A stretch of DNA of 64,000 nucleotides from Phlebopus portentosus (GCA_037892935.1 JAYXKI010000002.1:2418001-2482000); one strand, 5' to 3'; positions 48,421 through 60,241 are shown, counted from the stretch's first letter. Numbers and translations are program-made. The notes: generated from the sequence alone by a model not told the origin.

Positions 48421-49803
48421 ATGTTAGGTCTCGACTATAGAAGCGACAGTGAGGATGAATTGCCATCACGATCCTCTCCTCCTTTAGAGCCCTCAGTGAA
48501 GCCCTCAGTGACAATACCATCGCCTAATAAATCCGTCGATAATGGATCAGTGTCAGGACTTTTAGGGAAGCTCAACCTTCCCCCACCATCTAACTCAACT
48601 CCGTCATCCTCCTCTTGCAAAGGCCCGTCGCTTCCTCCCCCGAGAGGAAAGAAAACAGGCGGACCGAAGAAAATTCTCGTCGAGCTTCCAAAGTTGGACA
48701 AACACGCAAGCGATGATGAGCTATCCGATGAAATACCTGCAACGAAGAAGCGCAGGCTAGGGGGTGGGAAGGGTGGTGCTTCGTCATTAGTTTCAATGCT
48801 TCCAGCTCCGAAGAAGGCTGCTCCGGAGCCGCCTGTCCCTGAACGCGTTCTCGGAGGAGGTCGACCTGGTATCGTGTATTCCGCGGCTTCTCGGAAGCCT
48901 AAAGCACGACCAGAGTCAGAACCCGAAGCCGACGCGAGTAACAATGCAGAGGACGATGTAGTGGGATTCTCAGCTGATGAGGAAACTACTACATCGATGC
49001 TACCGCCTTCGATGTTGCTGAAAGACAAATTGAAGACTCAAACATACTCATCGTCTAAACCTTCGAGCTCTGCTTCCTCTTCAGGCTCTCCTGCCATCGA
49101 CTTCTTCTCGTTAGGTATAGACGTTTCTCCGGATCTTAAACCACATCTAACTCTATGAATATACAGGATCAACTTCTTCAAGTCGAATATCCGCTGCTCC
49201 ATCTATTCCAGAACCGTCTTTCCCGTCAGAACCCTCAATCCCATCCGGCATATCCGCAGCTCCCAAGATCGAAGAATCCCGTCCACCATCACCCAAAATT
49301 GACGATCCATACCCAGGGTACTACCAGCTCCCATCAGGAGCCTGGGCAATGCACGATCCGGAATATTACAAAACATACGCCGCGCGCTGGCAAAGGGAAT
49401 ACGAAGCCCAAATTCGCGCTCTCGAGAAGAATCAGAAGGGCTTTGAAGGTGCAGGAGCAAACGGGGAAGACGCGAAGGAGGTCAAAGCTTCGGAGCTTTC
49501 TGACGCTGCTCGTGCTGCTCGCGAAGAGAAGAAATCAGTCACTGAGCGTGCAGGACGGGAAGTTGACCGACCGATGCCCAAGGTTGCGATGAACCCGACG
49601 AAGATGACCGGTGTGGCTAGGTCACGACATCAGTTACATTCTCTATTAGCAGATGCATTCATGAACAGGGAAGCTATCGAAGAGAAAATTGCTATGGGGA
49701 AGAGGAATCGGAAGGAGGCAGGAAACAAATACGGTTCGTCGTTTCCTTGTGATTTAGATTGCTACTTCATAAAGCTAAATCTCTGCACGCTACAGGATTT
49801 TAG
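48421..49803 (+). CDS. PRCC-domain protein (splicing/mitotic-checkpoint-factor family)
   Basis: ATG 48421 starts MLGLDYRSDSEDE. The N-terminal part is acidic and Ser/Pro-rich, with KKTGGPKKILVELPKL and basic KKRRLGGGKGG, a likely nuclear-localisation signal. After an intron (in-phase SLG join at 49113) the C-terminus has PYPGYYQLPSGAWAMHDPEY and the conserved PRCC end TGVARSRHQLHSLLADAF, then REAIEEKIAMGKRNRKEAG. A last intron splits NKYG-F, with stop 49801-49803. The human relative PRCC is a nuclear protein tied to pre-mRNA splicing and MAD2B. The fungal role is inferred from the family. Confidence 0.88.
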
Positions 49804-50934
49804 ACATTTTCCGGTGCTACTATGTGCGGCCATACTCTATTTGTTTGACTCTTGCGACATATTTTGCATATTCCGGCTAGATCTGACATTGATAACAATG
49901 TATTATGTCTGGTATAATATCAAGTACCGATTTCGAAAAGGGACCAGCAGCCTTCTGTCAAGCTCGTAAGGGTCAAAATTTTACTTTGGGAAGCTATTCT
50001 TTTGTCCTGCCGTGGCCAACTTGATCCTTCGTAAAGTTCGATAATCCCTGTGAAGATCATCCATATAAACCGTATCATAGTCAGCGGCATCAGAGGCCCG
50101 CAGTTGCGGGACGCCCGATCCAATTTCCGTCAATACAGGTACCCCTAATTTCAGAGCTCTGTTGTGCATGCCACAGCCGAAGACCTAGCGTCAAGCAATT
50201 TCTGTCTGTCATTACCGCCGGAGACCATCGCAAGTAATCTGTGTCAAAGTGCTGCTGATGATACTGAGATAGTGTGATTCAAGAGAATTTGCCCTTGCGA
50301 TGTGCACCCTTCCGTCCATAATCATGAAACCAGAAGACTCCATCTGAGGATGCCTACAACAGGAGTTCGTGTAGAAATACCAGTGATATCTATGCGCTCC
50401 GAGAAGACGGCAATGAAATATGTAGATAACCGCGACTTAACCGTTGGTAGAAGTACTAGAGAGCCAGACTCGACGGTCGAATTCCGATCAGGATTGTCAG
50501 CCTTGTGATCGTCGAAGCCAATGGTTTCGTCTGAATTCTGTCGCTCTATAGCCTCGCGATCCCCACTACGTCAGAAGAGCCATCTTTCATTCGATTGATA
50601 GCAGCTAGTTGGATATAGGGAGCAGCATCAATGAGCAGAGCACGAAGGAAGTGCCTCCTGGGTAATGAGATTCAATTAGAAATGCACCGAAGCCGACGGA
50701 GCCTGATCGGCCAATTGTCTGCGTAGACAACAGATACAGGATCTACATAACTCCTCTGACTCTTCAGCCTCAGAAAGGAGCGGCGAGTACTTTTAATAAG
50801 AAGACCAAACTAGGTGCCACGGTACATTCTCCGAATATCCGGCCTGCGAAGGATCCACTAATTCGTCTTTTCTCTGCGGGAGAGCTCGGCCTAGTTATTA
50901 GCTTGACGCAACACAGTATTTGCGGATACAAATC
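49804..50934. other. Unassigned tract with minus-strand coding-like pieces
   Basis: On the minus strand, HNRALKLGVPVLTEIGSG to GQKNSFPK (stop 49981) looks protein-like. Upstream pieces DGRVHIARANSLESHYLSI (about 50320-50215) and SPLLSEAEESEELCRSC (about 50790-50740) also do. They are in different frames and I could not join them by convincing introns. This may be a decayed gene or a gene whose introns I misread. I do not recognise the family. Confidence 0.35.
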
Positions 50935-51999
50935 CTAGCTTGAGTGAGACTCGAGAAGAGCCTGTGCAGCGACAGCATGAATGTCCTTGCACATCTCTTG
51001 GCAAGCATCGATGCACTATTGAACGGAATAAATAAACATCATTCGGAACGGGAATTCCTCTGAGCACATACCTTTTCGACCTCATCAATACTCATTTGAC
51101 CCGTCTGCCATAAATTCGTTACGAGACCCAGCGCAGGAACACACGAAAGTGTCAAGCATCCCTGCGCATCTCGCGCTTCCTCTGCTGTAGGATCCAGCCA
51201 CATCTCTCTAAGCATAGAGGCCTGCAATAATATGCGAATTAGTGCCACCAGTTATGATAGGATTCAAATGTAACTCGTACCGCTGAACAAGATGCAACGA
51301 GCCCAAGCATGTCGATATGGGCGTGTGCCAGGGCTGTACTTGCTGCGATGGAACCTGCTGCAACGCAGCCTTCAAAACCATCATTCTCTATAACGAATAA
51401 GTAAACGTCGATGGTAGATTTTGGTAGTAGCTCTAGTCGGACGGCAGGAACAAGCGATTGCTGTATTAGGAGAGATATAGATCGATCTTCCGCGTCCTGT
51501 AAGGAATCAATTGGATTCGTATTCACAGAATAATAATGAGTGAGACGAACTCGCATAGGTGCTCGACGCTTCGTGCATGAGAATGGTGCAAACTTGACTT
51601 CCACGTTTAGTTTTCCTTTCTCGTTATATGTCGAGGTCTTTGATTGTCGTGGACCATATCTAATGGAGATTTGTTTTCACTGTTACAATTTCGTTGGAGA
51701 TGGGCTGAATTGACATACACAGCACAAGCAATCTTCGTCTTCTCAGTTTCGATGTATGCGGAGCCATTTGCTTGGCTTATGAGTCCTGTTTTTAGAACTA
51801 GGACTTTTTTTAACCGCAGCTTGGTCAATCTCTATACCGAGGACGTACAAATACGTCGGATATCTCTAGGTGAACGCCCTTGACGCTGTTTTGACGGATC
51901 CTTTTGAAGTCTAGTATTCTCATCGTCACTCTCATAGATCGGGGCGAAGCTTTCTTCTGGTCCGTTTATTCGTCTCCTATCAAAGTTACTGGTGGCCAT
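50935..51999 (-). CDS. MTR3: Exosome core subunit Mtr3 (RNase PH fold)
   Basis: One of six RNase-PH-like proteins in the ring of the RNA exosome, which processes and degrades RNA 3' to 5'. Start MATSNFDRRRINGPEESF (51999). Then, after an intron, LKTGLISQANGSAYIETEK and TKIACAVYG-PRQ, the family fold entry. VEVKFAPFSCTKRRAPMR follows, and DAEDRSISLLIQQSLVPAVRLELL, FVIENDGFEGCVAAGSIAAS (split by no stop) and LVTNLWQTGQMSIDEVEK. Stop at 50935 after ALLESHSS. It lacks obvious catalytic RNase PH residues, as expected for Mtr3. Divergent from the NSRP1-like gene (145 bp). Confidence 0.85.
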
Positions 52000-52144
52000 T
52001 TGGTTTGAGAGACGAACGCGAACATGGAAGAGTCATCACAGTTTGAGTTTGTCGCGGTCGCGAATCGAATCATGTCGATCCAAGATCTTTCAGAAAAGGA
52101 AATAGACATGAAGGGTCTTGACCGCTTACTTTCATGACCAGACC
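52000..52144. promoter_or_regulatory. Bidirectional promoter, MTR3 / NSRP1-like
   Basis: A 145-bp gap between divergent genes of RNA metabolism. No clear TATA box. Confidence 0.45.
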
Positions 52145-53442
52145 ATGAAAGTCTCTTTCTCTCTCAACAAACCCAAGACTACCACCCCAGGAGAAGCACC
52201 CTCTCTTAAACAGCCCAAGGCGTTCGCCTCGCTTGAAGATGATGAGCCTATCGATGCGGCGCCCACTGCCTCAAGTTCCAAATCCGCGACTACGAACGTG
52301 AACAAGGCACTCGTCGCACAGGCCGTGCCGAAGGTGTCCAAAGTGCAGCAAAAGCGGACAGAAGCAGCAATGAAAGTCGACGACACAGTCTTTCAGTATG
52401 ATGAAGTGTGGGAGAAGATGCAGGCTGCGAAGGAGAAACAAAAGCAATTCAAAGCTGTTGAAGCTCAAGTACGGAAGGTATGTTCCGTACTCTTGCTTCA
52501 GAGTTCATAATTTGTTGTTGAAATACGTATTTTTCAGCCAAAATACATCAACTCGCTGCTCCAAGCTGCAACTGTGCGAAAGCTCGACCATTTACGGGCT
52601 GAAGAAAAGATGATACAACGAGAACGAGAAGCGGAGGGTGACGAGTTTGCGGACAAGGAGCAGTTCGTAACGCAGGCCTACAGGGATCAGATGGCTGAAG
52701 TACGAAAAGCAGAAGAGGAAGAGAAGAAACACGAAGGTATGTTCGTCTTTAGCTTGACCCCCGAACGACACATTTACTGAATTAACGAAATGCAGAAGCC
52801 GAGAAAGCAAAACGAAAAACTACAACAGGCATGTCGTACTTCTATCGTCAACTGCTTGAGCAGAACGAACAGGAGCACAGCGCGACGGTCGCAGCTGCCG
52901 AAGATAAAAAGCGTGGTCCTTTAGGGCCCGAAAACCTGACAATCCATAAGCCCGTGGACTATAAACCCGTGTCCGATCTCGAACTCGCGCAGCGTGCCAG
53001 GGAGGAGGGCAAAGACGTCGAGCTGAATGATGACAATCAGATTGTCGATAAGCGCGACCTGCTCTCGGCAGGTCTTAATCTTTCGCTTCCAAATACACGA
53101 CACCTCGGGCTAGGGAGCAAGAAACCTAAGACCGGTTCAAACGACCCAGATAAAGACCAAGTGATGACTCACACTGCTGTCGGAACTGCAGCGAGCCAAC
53201 GTGAGATTAATGAGCGACGACGGCGAGAGATTCAACGACAACTTGCAGAGGAGAAGGAACGGACCGCCGCAGAGCGAGAGCGGCTTGAGAGGGAGAGGGA
53301 ACAGCGGGTAGTTGCGAAGCGTAATACAGAGGAAGATGTGCAGAGTGCTCGGCAACGATATCTGGAGAGGAAGAGGAGGAAGCTGGAGGAAGCTCAAGCT
53401 CAAGAAGCGGATGCGCTACAGAACGGGAGAGCAGGTTCATAA
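52145..53442 (+). CDS. NSRP1-like nuclear speckle splicing regulator
   Basis: ATG 52145 (MKVSFSLNKPKTTTPGE). The NSRP1 N-terminal domain has VDDTVFQYDEVWEKMQAA, PKYINSLLQAATVRKLDHL, REREAEGDEFADKEQFVT and QAYRDQMAEVRKAEE, separated by two short introns. After the third exon junction come TTGMSYFYRQLLEQNEQEH and a Lys/Glu/Arg-rich helical tail (RERLEREREQRVVAKRN), ending GRAGS at 53442. The vertebrate relative (CCDC55/NSrp70) regulates alternative splice-site choice. The gene is intact. It converges on TAF13 with a 97-bp gap. Confidence 0.88.
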
Positions 53443-53539
53443 CGAGGGCATGTTCTTTCGTGTTCAAGGACTGGACAATGTAGTCTACAAGTATTGATGT
53501 ATCATACAGATATTGCATAAAAGCAGTTATGAGAAGCAT

Positions 53540-54502
53540 CTAGTAATCACCGGTACCACCACCCATCTCGTTTTCCTCGAACTGTTTCCTTGCACGTTTG
53601 ATATCCTCCTGCATGAAGAGAAGTTCTTCCATACGAGCAAGTTTTTTCGCGTCAGCCGGTCGAGATAATGCTCTTCGTAAATCTTCTATTTGCAAACGAT
53701 TCTTTTTCGTAGGCGAGAGTGCAGTCTGGCACTGCCGAATCCAATTGTGAATACATGACGATCCAGAGATAGGGGTAAATATGAACGAACCACATCGACA
53801 ATGTATTCAATCAGGATCTCTTCCATTACAGCAACAGTATCGGCGGCGACCTGCTTATCATCACCGAAACCATACATGAGTTTGGGCACTGTGAAAGGAA
53901 CGTAAGCGTACAGTCAACAAACGTAAACTGTGTAGAAAAGATATCGTTCAAAAATACATCGGGTGGTTCTCAAACGCTAGCACACCAGAACAACGGAATG
54001 TGGATCTCTGGCACAGTTGGCACGCGAGAAAAGGAAAACATCCGCGACTCCGCGAAGCAATGGAAGATAAAGAAATAACAACAAGGCAATGAGAAAAGCT
54101 CCAGATATGCTCACGTTCTTTCGAAAAAAGCCCTTTTAACTGGGACTGTCTCCGAGGCCCGCGTCCCCCTGTCCCAGAGCCAGAGCCAGAACCGACTAAT
54201 GTCGACTCACGAACGAAAGTTGGGTTAAACGTCGAGAATGTCGTTGACGTTGCTGGAGCAGTTGGAATAGGGGCAACTGTGGCTACTGGCGTCACAGTAG
54301 TTGAGCCGGTAGGAGCTGGAACAGTTGTTGCAGTTGAAGTTGTTGCAGTTCCTGCCTGTTGGGCTGCTGCTACCGCTCGAGCTTGTTGCTGGTAGTAATT
54401 GTACCAAGCTTGCTGATATGTTTGACCGGCATACTGCTCTTGTGCTTGCGAGTATATTGATGAGTACGTTTGCGGATGATAGTGTTGATATTGCCAGGCC
54501 AT
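53540..54502 (-). CDS. TAF13: TFIID subunit TAF13 with N-terminal Gln/Tyr-rich tail
   Basis: TAF13 pairs with TAF11 through a histone fold in TFIID. The histone fold is in PKLMYGFGDDKQVAAD, VAVMEEILIEYIVDV and, after an intron, CQTALSPTKKNRLQIEDLRR, ALSRPADAKKLARMEELL, then QEDIKRARKQFEENEMGG to a stop at 53540. The N-terminus (ATG 54502) adds about 115 residues: MAWQYQHYHPQTYSS, QQAWYNYYQQQARAVAAAQQ, then a Thr/Val/Pro-rich run and GRGPRRQSQLKGLFSKE joined to the fold. The tail is prion-like in composition. In other fungi TAF13 is often only about 120-170 residues. Confidence 0.88.
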
Positions 54503-55175
54503 GGTCGTCGGTCACCGTAAAGTCAATCCACGACAAGAAATGAACGCGGGACACGTGCTGATAATGACCGTGAGTTATTCTTACCGAAAGAGGTAAAGGC
54601 AACGTAAAAGACGGTAAGGAGAATCTTCTCTACCTTCTACTACCAACTCCATTTCAGTGCATGCTTAAGCCACGCTGAGGCCCAGTACCATTTTATACTC
54701 CTTTTCTCCCACACAGCTCTCCCATCTAAGGCAACATTTCGGACCTTTGCGGTCGCCAGCGTAGTTTCTCCTTTTCTATGGGAATTCCGCTCCTCGATTC
54801 GTATCTCCAAAGTACTAGTGTCTTGCTTCACCGCCGGCCGGCCATCAGCCACCGCCCAATCCTATATTATCACCAGCGAACGAGTTACCCTTTCTCTGCC
54901 TAGCCTGATGCGATGTCGGAAGGCGTGTTTGCCTTTCTACCCTTTCCGGTACCGACCCTGCACAATCTGTCGGTTTTATACTCTAAAATGTCTTGTCAAT
55001 CTTCGCCCGTTGCTCTCTTAACTAGACGTATGTCCTCCCATTCCCGTACTTTCGTTCAGTCGTCTCTCCCGAGTCGGATAAGTTCTTTGTATAAATTGCC
55101 CTTACTTCTAGTTCATCGCCCCAACTGCCCATTCACCTAGTCATAAACTAGACTGTTTACTAGACTGGACCCTTG
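54503..55175. other. Intergenic, TAF13 / kinase-like promoters
   Basis: A 673-bp gap between divergent genes with T/C-rich stretches. It contains a GGACACGTGC E-box at 54550-54559. No gene supported. Confidence 0.45.
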
Positions 55176-56459
55176 ATGCGTACACGCACACGGACAAGCT
55201 CCGGGTCATCCTCGTCGAGCTCGGATACTGTCTCCTCGTGTACCTCAGCATTCTCTTTAGATGATGACGAACTGAATGGTCGCATCACACCCAGTTGGGA
55301 GCGCTATAAAAAGCTGCTTGAGCATCGCGGATATCATCTCGAGACGGCTCGAGACGTCAAGCAATACTATGAACGCGTATTCAAAGACTCGATTTTGGAC
55401 TCATCTGCCAACGTTTGCCACAGGCAGGGATACGCGCGTGCATGTCAATCAAATCCTGAGACGCTCTGCAGAGACGCTGGCCTGGTGAATAGAAGTCATT
55501 TGCATGTTACGGAAATGGGTCGGTCTAGATCTAACGTTTCTTTCGGCCCGCTATTCTCAGCCCGATAATCTCTTTCGTGGGTGTCGAACGCGGGACGGCA
55601 GGCGCATCGTGGTCAAAGCTGTGTGCCTTCGAAGTCGGCAGTATGAAGTGATAAAGGTATTATCAACTCCTCCGCTTCGCGACGATCCGATGAACCATAC
55701 CATCCGTGAGTAAGCCTCCAAACTTAGCAGCGGCAATTGCGACAATAATCTCACTCACGTTCGGCCATTACTTATCTCTGTCAAACTCAAATAGCTGTTC
55801 TAGATCTCATCGAGGTACCAGAGTCAGACATCGCATTCATTGTGCAGGAAGAGTGGTCTTCGCAACTTATTGATCCAGAGAATCCGTGCTCTCCTTCCGA
55901 CTTCCTACGGGCTCTTCGGCAATGTATTGAGGTGTGTGTATGATTTTTCTGGTATCTTGTCTTATTTTGAGACTTGCCGCAGGGTTTAGTATTCATGCAC
56001 AAGCACGGCATTGTGCATCTCGATATCTCCCTCCGTAATATTCTCACGGATTTCCGCGGGCATTACAAATACATCGACTTTGAAATGAGTAGGCAATACA
56101 CTGACCCTTCGACACACCCTCGGATTATGGGTCGACGAGGGACTGAAGTACCCCCGGAACTCGAACGTGGTGAGGAGTCAGACCCGTTCAAAGTGGATGT
56201 GTGGGCACTCGGTGTTGTCATACTTCGCGCTTGCAAAGTATGCTAGATTCCCCCTTCTAAGATTGCTTAATGGACGATGACCTTTTCGTTCTCTTTTCTT
56301 TTGTTCTCAGTTGGGTGGACACGATATTCCTGAACTTGTCCAACTGACCAAACCGATGTTACACCCTCTTTCTCCGCTCGGCCCTCTGCGTGTGAAGCGC
56401 TACAAGCGTTTGATCGGATGGCGCGTCGAATAATTCCGAACTGGTCTCCTCGACGTTAA
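55176..56459 (+). CDS. Agaricomycete protein kinase-like protein with C-terminal frame change
   Basis: ATG 55176 (MRTRTRTSSGSSSSS). Kinase-fold landmarks: GRRIVVKAV (VAIK Lys), PVLDLIEVPESDIAFIVQEEW, then GLVFMHKHGIVHLDISLRNIL (catalytic loop, HLD in place of HRD), KYIDFEMSRQY (DFE in place of DFG) and GRRGTEVPPELERG (PPE in place of APE), and DPFKVDVWALGVVILRA. After an intron LGGHDIPELVQLTKPMLHPL. From about 56370 the plus-2 frame reads RPSACEALQAFDRM, ARRIIPNWSPRR (stop 56459), which fits family C-termini; the running frame ends at 56433 with an unrelated tail. So a small indel or error lies near 56365-56382. Activity is doubtful; the family is basidiomycete-specific. Confidence 0.7.
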
Positions 56460-57354
56460 AGTTTCCTCCTCGTGTACGCATTCATTTTTCTATCTCCTCT
56501 ATCGCGACGCGCTCCTCGGTGCCTATCAAGATCTCTGTAGCTTTATTGAAGTGTATAGAAAACTTAGATTAAACTTCGGATATGTTTTTCTGATGCTGTT
56601 TGAGCCCGAGCTTGGCAACCACAATATTCCTCGATTATTATGACATAATGATTACCGAATTGGAAAGGCCTCATCAGCATTAAAAACATAATTTCGAAGC
56701 CAATCAAACCTGGATCATTTCCTGTTGTACCCTCTGAATACTCGAGCTCGATAAAAATGACAAAGAGGCGCTGAAGGGCGACTAGGGATGGTAGCTGCGT
56801 TGAATAGGGAGGATCTCATGGCAAGGAAGATTGCAGTCCTTCCTGCTCTTTTCACATGCTTGCCTAATTTGAATATCCTCGTCCACCTCGGTCTTGCTCT
56901 TTACTAGCATTGCTGATCATACGAGCGACTCAAACTCACTCGCTTGGACCCAGGCCTGTGGTCGTGTCAAAAAAATTCGTAGCTCCATTGAATGCCGACG
57001 CTGTACCGCCAGTTCACCGCCTTGTTTTCTTTCGGAATTTTCTCAACCCCCGTGGGGGAATTTAGTGGGATTACGGGACATCAAAGGGATCGCGGACCAA
57101 AGATCGTCAGGCGCTCGGCCAAATCCGTATTTTGAGCGAGAGAGGATCCCTCTAGACTGAATACTTACCATACAAAAAGCAGCACGATCACCTGGTACAC
57201 CCGCGACTTGAGCTTGATTCTTTTGCGAGACGGCCGTCAGCTAAAAGCGCCTGCTTCGGCGCTCCGTTGCAGTCATATTTGTCCTCTGAGTCGCGCATGC
57301 TACGCACTGGTACACGCTTTCAGATTCACTTGCGGCCCCCTTTTGTGGTGCGCA
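56460..57354. other. Intergenic about 0.9 kb
   Basis: Between two plus-strand genes. Contains open frames up to 88 codons (56894-57160) without recognised similarity. Nothing further supported. Confidence 0.5.
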
Positions 57355-59089
57355 ATGGTGGACCTCGACACGCCCGCAGGGATTGAGCACGTAGTCAAGG
57401 TCATCAAACTCACAAAATGGTGCAATAGTGAGTTGCGCGTTGCTGTGATTTGTACCTGCGATTTTGAGCAAGGCTCTTTCCATACAGCGTCATCGGTGGT
57501 CATGTATGTGTACGAGCTCAGTGAGTATTACTCTCTGTAATAACTGTGGTATTATCGTTTGGCTCAACATAGAATGCAGTGATAACACTCGACGAAGAAG
57601 TGAACTTGATATGGGTGGGCGATCTCTGCATTGTCTCGTTAATGAAAACCACGAGTGACTCAGGATCCAGAATGGAGTTTTCAGTCCCGGAAAGGCTCTG
57701 TTCCTTTTGGTCAGTACAATATCTCACCTTGGTAGCAGTGCGGGAAGCGCATTCAATGCTGACGACGGCCACAGCTTCGATATCTCACGCTGGCTTCTCT
57801 CCTGTATGTCCATTCCGTTTCTGTCTGGTAGCATTTCGGAGTGCTCTGAGCTAACGTCTTGTGTTGTTAGATTCATCATCACTAGTGCGTCTCGTCTCTG
57901 CAATATGTCGCGAAAAGAATGTTCATTCATTCCATTTTCGTTTCTATAGTTTTCAATCTGCCAGAGGTATCATCTCAGGTATTTTTGTAACCATTTAGTA
58001 TGTTCTTCTCTGATGTAATTGTAATAGCTGTATGTCGTCTCTTGACGCATCTAGTACGCATTATTAGTCGCTCATATCTTCTTCATAGATGTTCGTTCCA
58101 GAGAATCATCGCAACACTCGCCATCGGCCATTGGTTGACAAGAGATTACTCTATAGGTCGAGTATGGATTAGATTCCAGTGGATTGCAGGATCGCTCATC
58201 GGACTAATGGCTCACCGTAAGTCAATTACTACGAAAAATATCTGATTCTCTTTGCTGATGAGAAGAAAACATTCCAGTAACGTTGGAGTTGCGACTATAT
58301 GCTATGTTTAACAAGAGCAAAAAAATTCTAATCTTGTTAGTCGTCGGGACGACGGCCGTAGCAGGCTGTATGTTCGGCCTCCTCATCGAAATCCTTCAGG
58401 AGGAAGAAGGTGAGAAACACATTACTCCTGAATTGAGCGCATATATAGACGCTCATCATCTATGTTTGGGGACAGTTGAATTCATCAACCTTGGAGAGGC
58501 GCCTGAATTACACATGTGCGTCAAGACTAACGTACCATACCTCGTCAGGATCTTCTGGATACCAATCCTTGCGGGAGAAGCGCTTTTAGTCAGCCTAGCC
58601 GTCTATAAGGGCCTCCAGACGCAGATGCAGCTACCGAATCAGAATGAGTGGTGGTCCGAACGAGCGCCGTACGGATTCCTGCGCTTTCTGGTTCGCGACT
58701 CGGTTTTGTTCTTCCTCATGTAAGCTTCATCCATCATATGTGGCCTCCGCAGATATAAAGTCAACTATCCGCTCAGGGTATCCGCGCCATTTCTTGCAAC
58801 CGAGCTCGTATGGGTGATAGCCGGAGTAAGTTTCCTCGTTATCAACCCGACTGTCCAAGACCTCATGTTACTAACTCTACACGGGATATAGTCCGACTAT
58901 ATCGAGGTTCCCGTCGGGTTCGCCATTGCCTCTTCGAGTATCTGGAGCCAGCGCCTTCTGCTGAACATCAGGAAGCACCGCCAAGGACCCGTGGAAGAGT
59001 TGCACGTCACAGTGGATTCGGATATCCCCGAGTTCTCGAATCGGGACATCGTACTCGAAACTTTCAGGAGCATGAAGACGGAGAGGTAA
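57355..59089 (+). CDS. DUF6533-domain multi-pass membrane protein
   Basis: ATG 57355 starts MVDLDTPAGIEHVVKV. Across introns, SVVMYVYELMITLDEEVNLIW and then GVFSPGKALFLLV form the DUF6533 signature (LDEEVxxIW followed by GKALFLL), a family very common in Agaricomycetes. Hydrophobic segments follow, including ILILLVVGTTAVAGCMFGLL, IFWIPILAGEALLVSLAVY, FLVRDSVLFFLM and VSAPFLATELVWVIAG, consistent with about seven spans. The C-terminus is cytosolic and ends DIVLETFRSMKTER (stop 59087-59089). About seven introns; those between 57600 and 58270 are placed by eye and uncertain. Function unknown; a receptor-like topology is a guess. Confidence 0.75.
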
Positions 59090-59873
59090 GAAATACACAC
59101 ATAGTCCCTCAAAGGCAACTGATATAGCGCGCGTTGCTTGAAAGGACCGAACCGTCTCCTAGGTGGCGATATCACAGCGTAGGGTCTGCACAGCATGCTG
59201 GTCTCGCATGACCGCATACGTTTTCATTCAGGACAGTTTTACATATCAGTCATGACCATCTTACGCCTTTTTATGTGCACTAAAGTCATTCTTCTCTGTC
59301 GTATCCGTATTTTTGACCGGTGGCACGTGATAAACGCGACGCGCTGTAAATGAAAAATTTGAGGCCGCGACGCGTGGGATTAATGATCGGCGAACTCATT
59401 CTGGTTTGCTTCCTTTCATAACATATGCATTCGTGAGCTCGCCACGGACAAAGAAAAGGCAGCGCAACATGCAATCCTTCAGCCATCATGCTGCCCGTGA
59501 CGCACGTTTCATGTACATCTGGTCCGCCTGGTCGATGTTCTCATTATCTCTTTGTCGGCGGTACAAACGCGTCGGTACTTGTGTGGCACGAATAAGCAAA
59601 GTGGTCAGCCAAGTATGACTCGCATCTGTGGCGAAGATCTTGAGTGATTCGGACGAGTTCTTTTGGACTGAGCATCCTAGGAGGCTTAGACCGTCCACGT
59701 TGTTAACAGCCACCGACATATACTCCTTTGTGTACCAGCGTCTCTGTGTGCCACATAGTCCATGGAATGTAAATACTGCATTCTTACCTTCCCCTTCTCT
59801 TTTCACTCATCACAGCATCATTACCTCGAGTCTGAGCAGCCTTAGAGACTCGGAAGAAGGGAGTGTGTTGACA
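59090..59873. other. Intergenic about 0.8 kb
   Basis: Contains GCACGTGAT (59324-59332) and a GACGCGTGGG (59369-59378) motif with an ACGCGT core. No gene supported; short frames on both strands only. Confidence 0.45.
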
Positions 59874-60241
59874 ATGTCAAATGCACCTGAGGACGACCTC
59901 GACACGATCACCGTTATCAACACCTGGGTTAACAGCCGAACGCATTTTCCCGGGACAAGTTGTAATGGATTGGCCCTCCTTCTGACGACTGCCCTCCTAC
60001 TCCTACAGACACAAACATTGATCCCAAATTCACCGACGCTTGCCCGCCCTCCGACGACGAAACTCAGGCTTTCGTATCGATAACGGCGGTCTGCTTATGC
60101 ACTGGACTCTACATCCTCTTGTGTCTAGGAAGTGGCGGTTGCTCGTCTCTCCTCTGCTCGGCATCCCAGCTTCTTGCATGGACTTGCTTCTGTGGCTCGC
60201 TCCTGGTTCTGCTATATGCGTTGAATCAAGGTCCCGATTGA
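59874..60241 (+). CDS. Possible small two-TM protein
   Basis: A two-exon model. ATG 59874 gives MSNAPEDDLDTITVINTWVN and ends FPGT at a GTTGTAAT donor. The acceptor CTCCTACAG (before 60009) continues in phase to NTNIDPKFTDACPPSDDETQ. It then runs through two hydrophobic, Cys-rich segments (ITAVCLCTGLYILLCLG and LLAWTCFCGSLLVLLYALN) to a stop at 60239-60241. About 105 residues. The spliced frame is clean while the unspliced alternatives break. It converges on HTD2. No family recognised. Confidence 0.4.

Noticed and set aside
48435..49028. 197-codon minus-strand frame opposite PRCC
   Set aside because: The plus strand gives a conserved PRCC C-terminus and correct introns; the minus frame is a low-complexity mirror.
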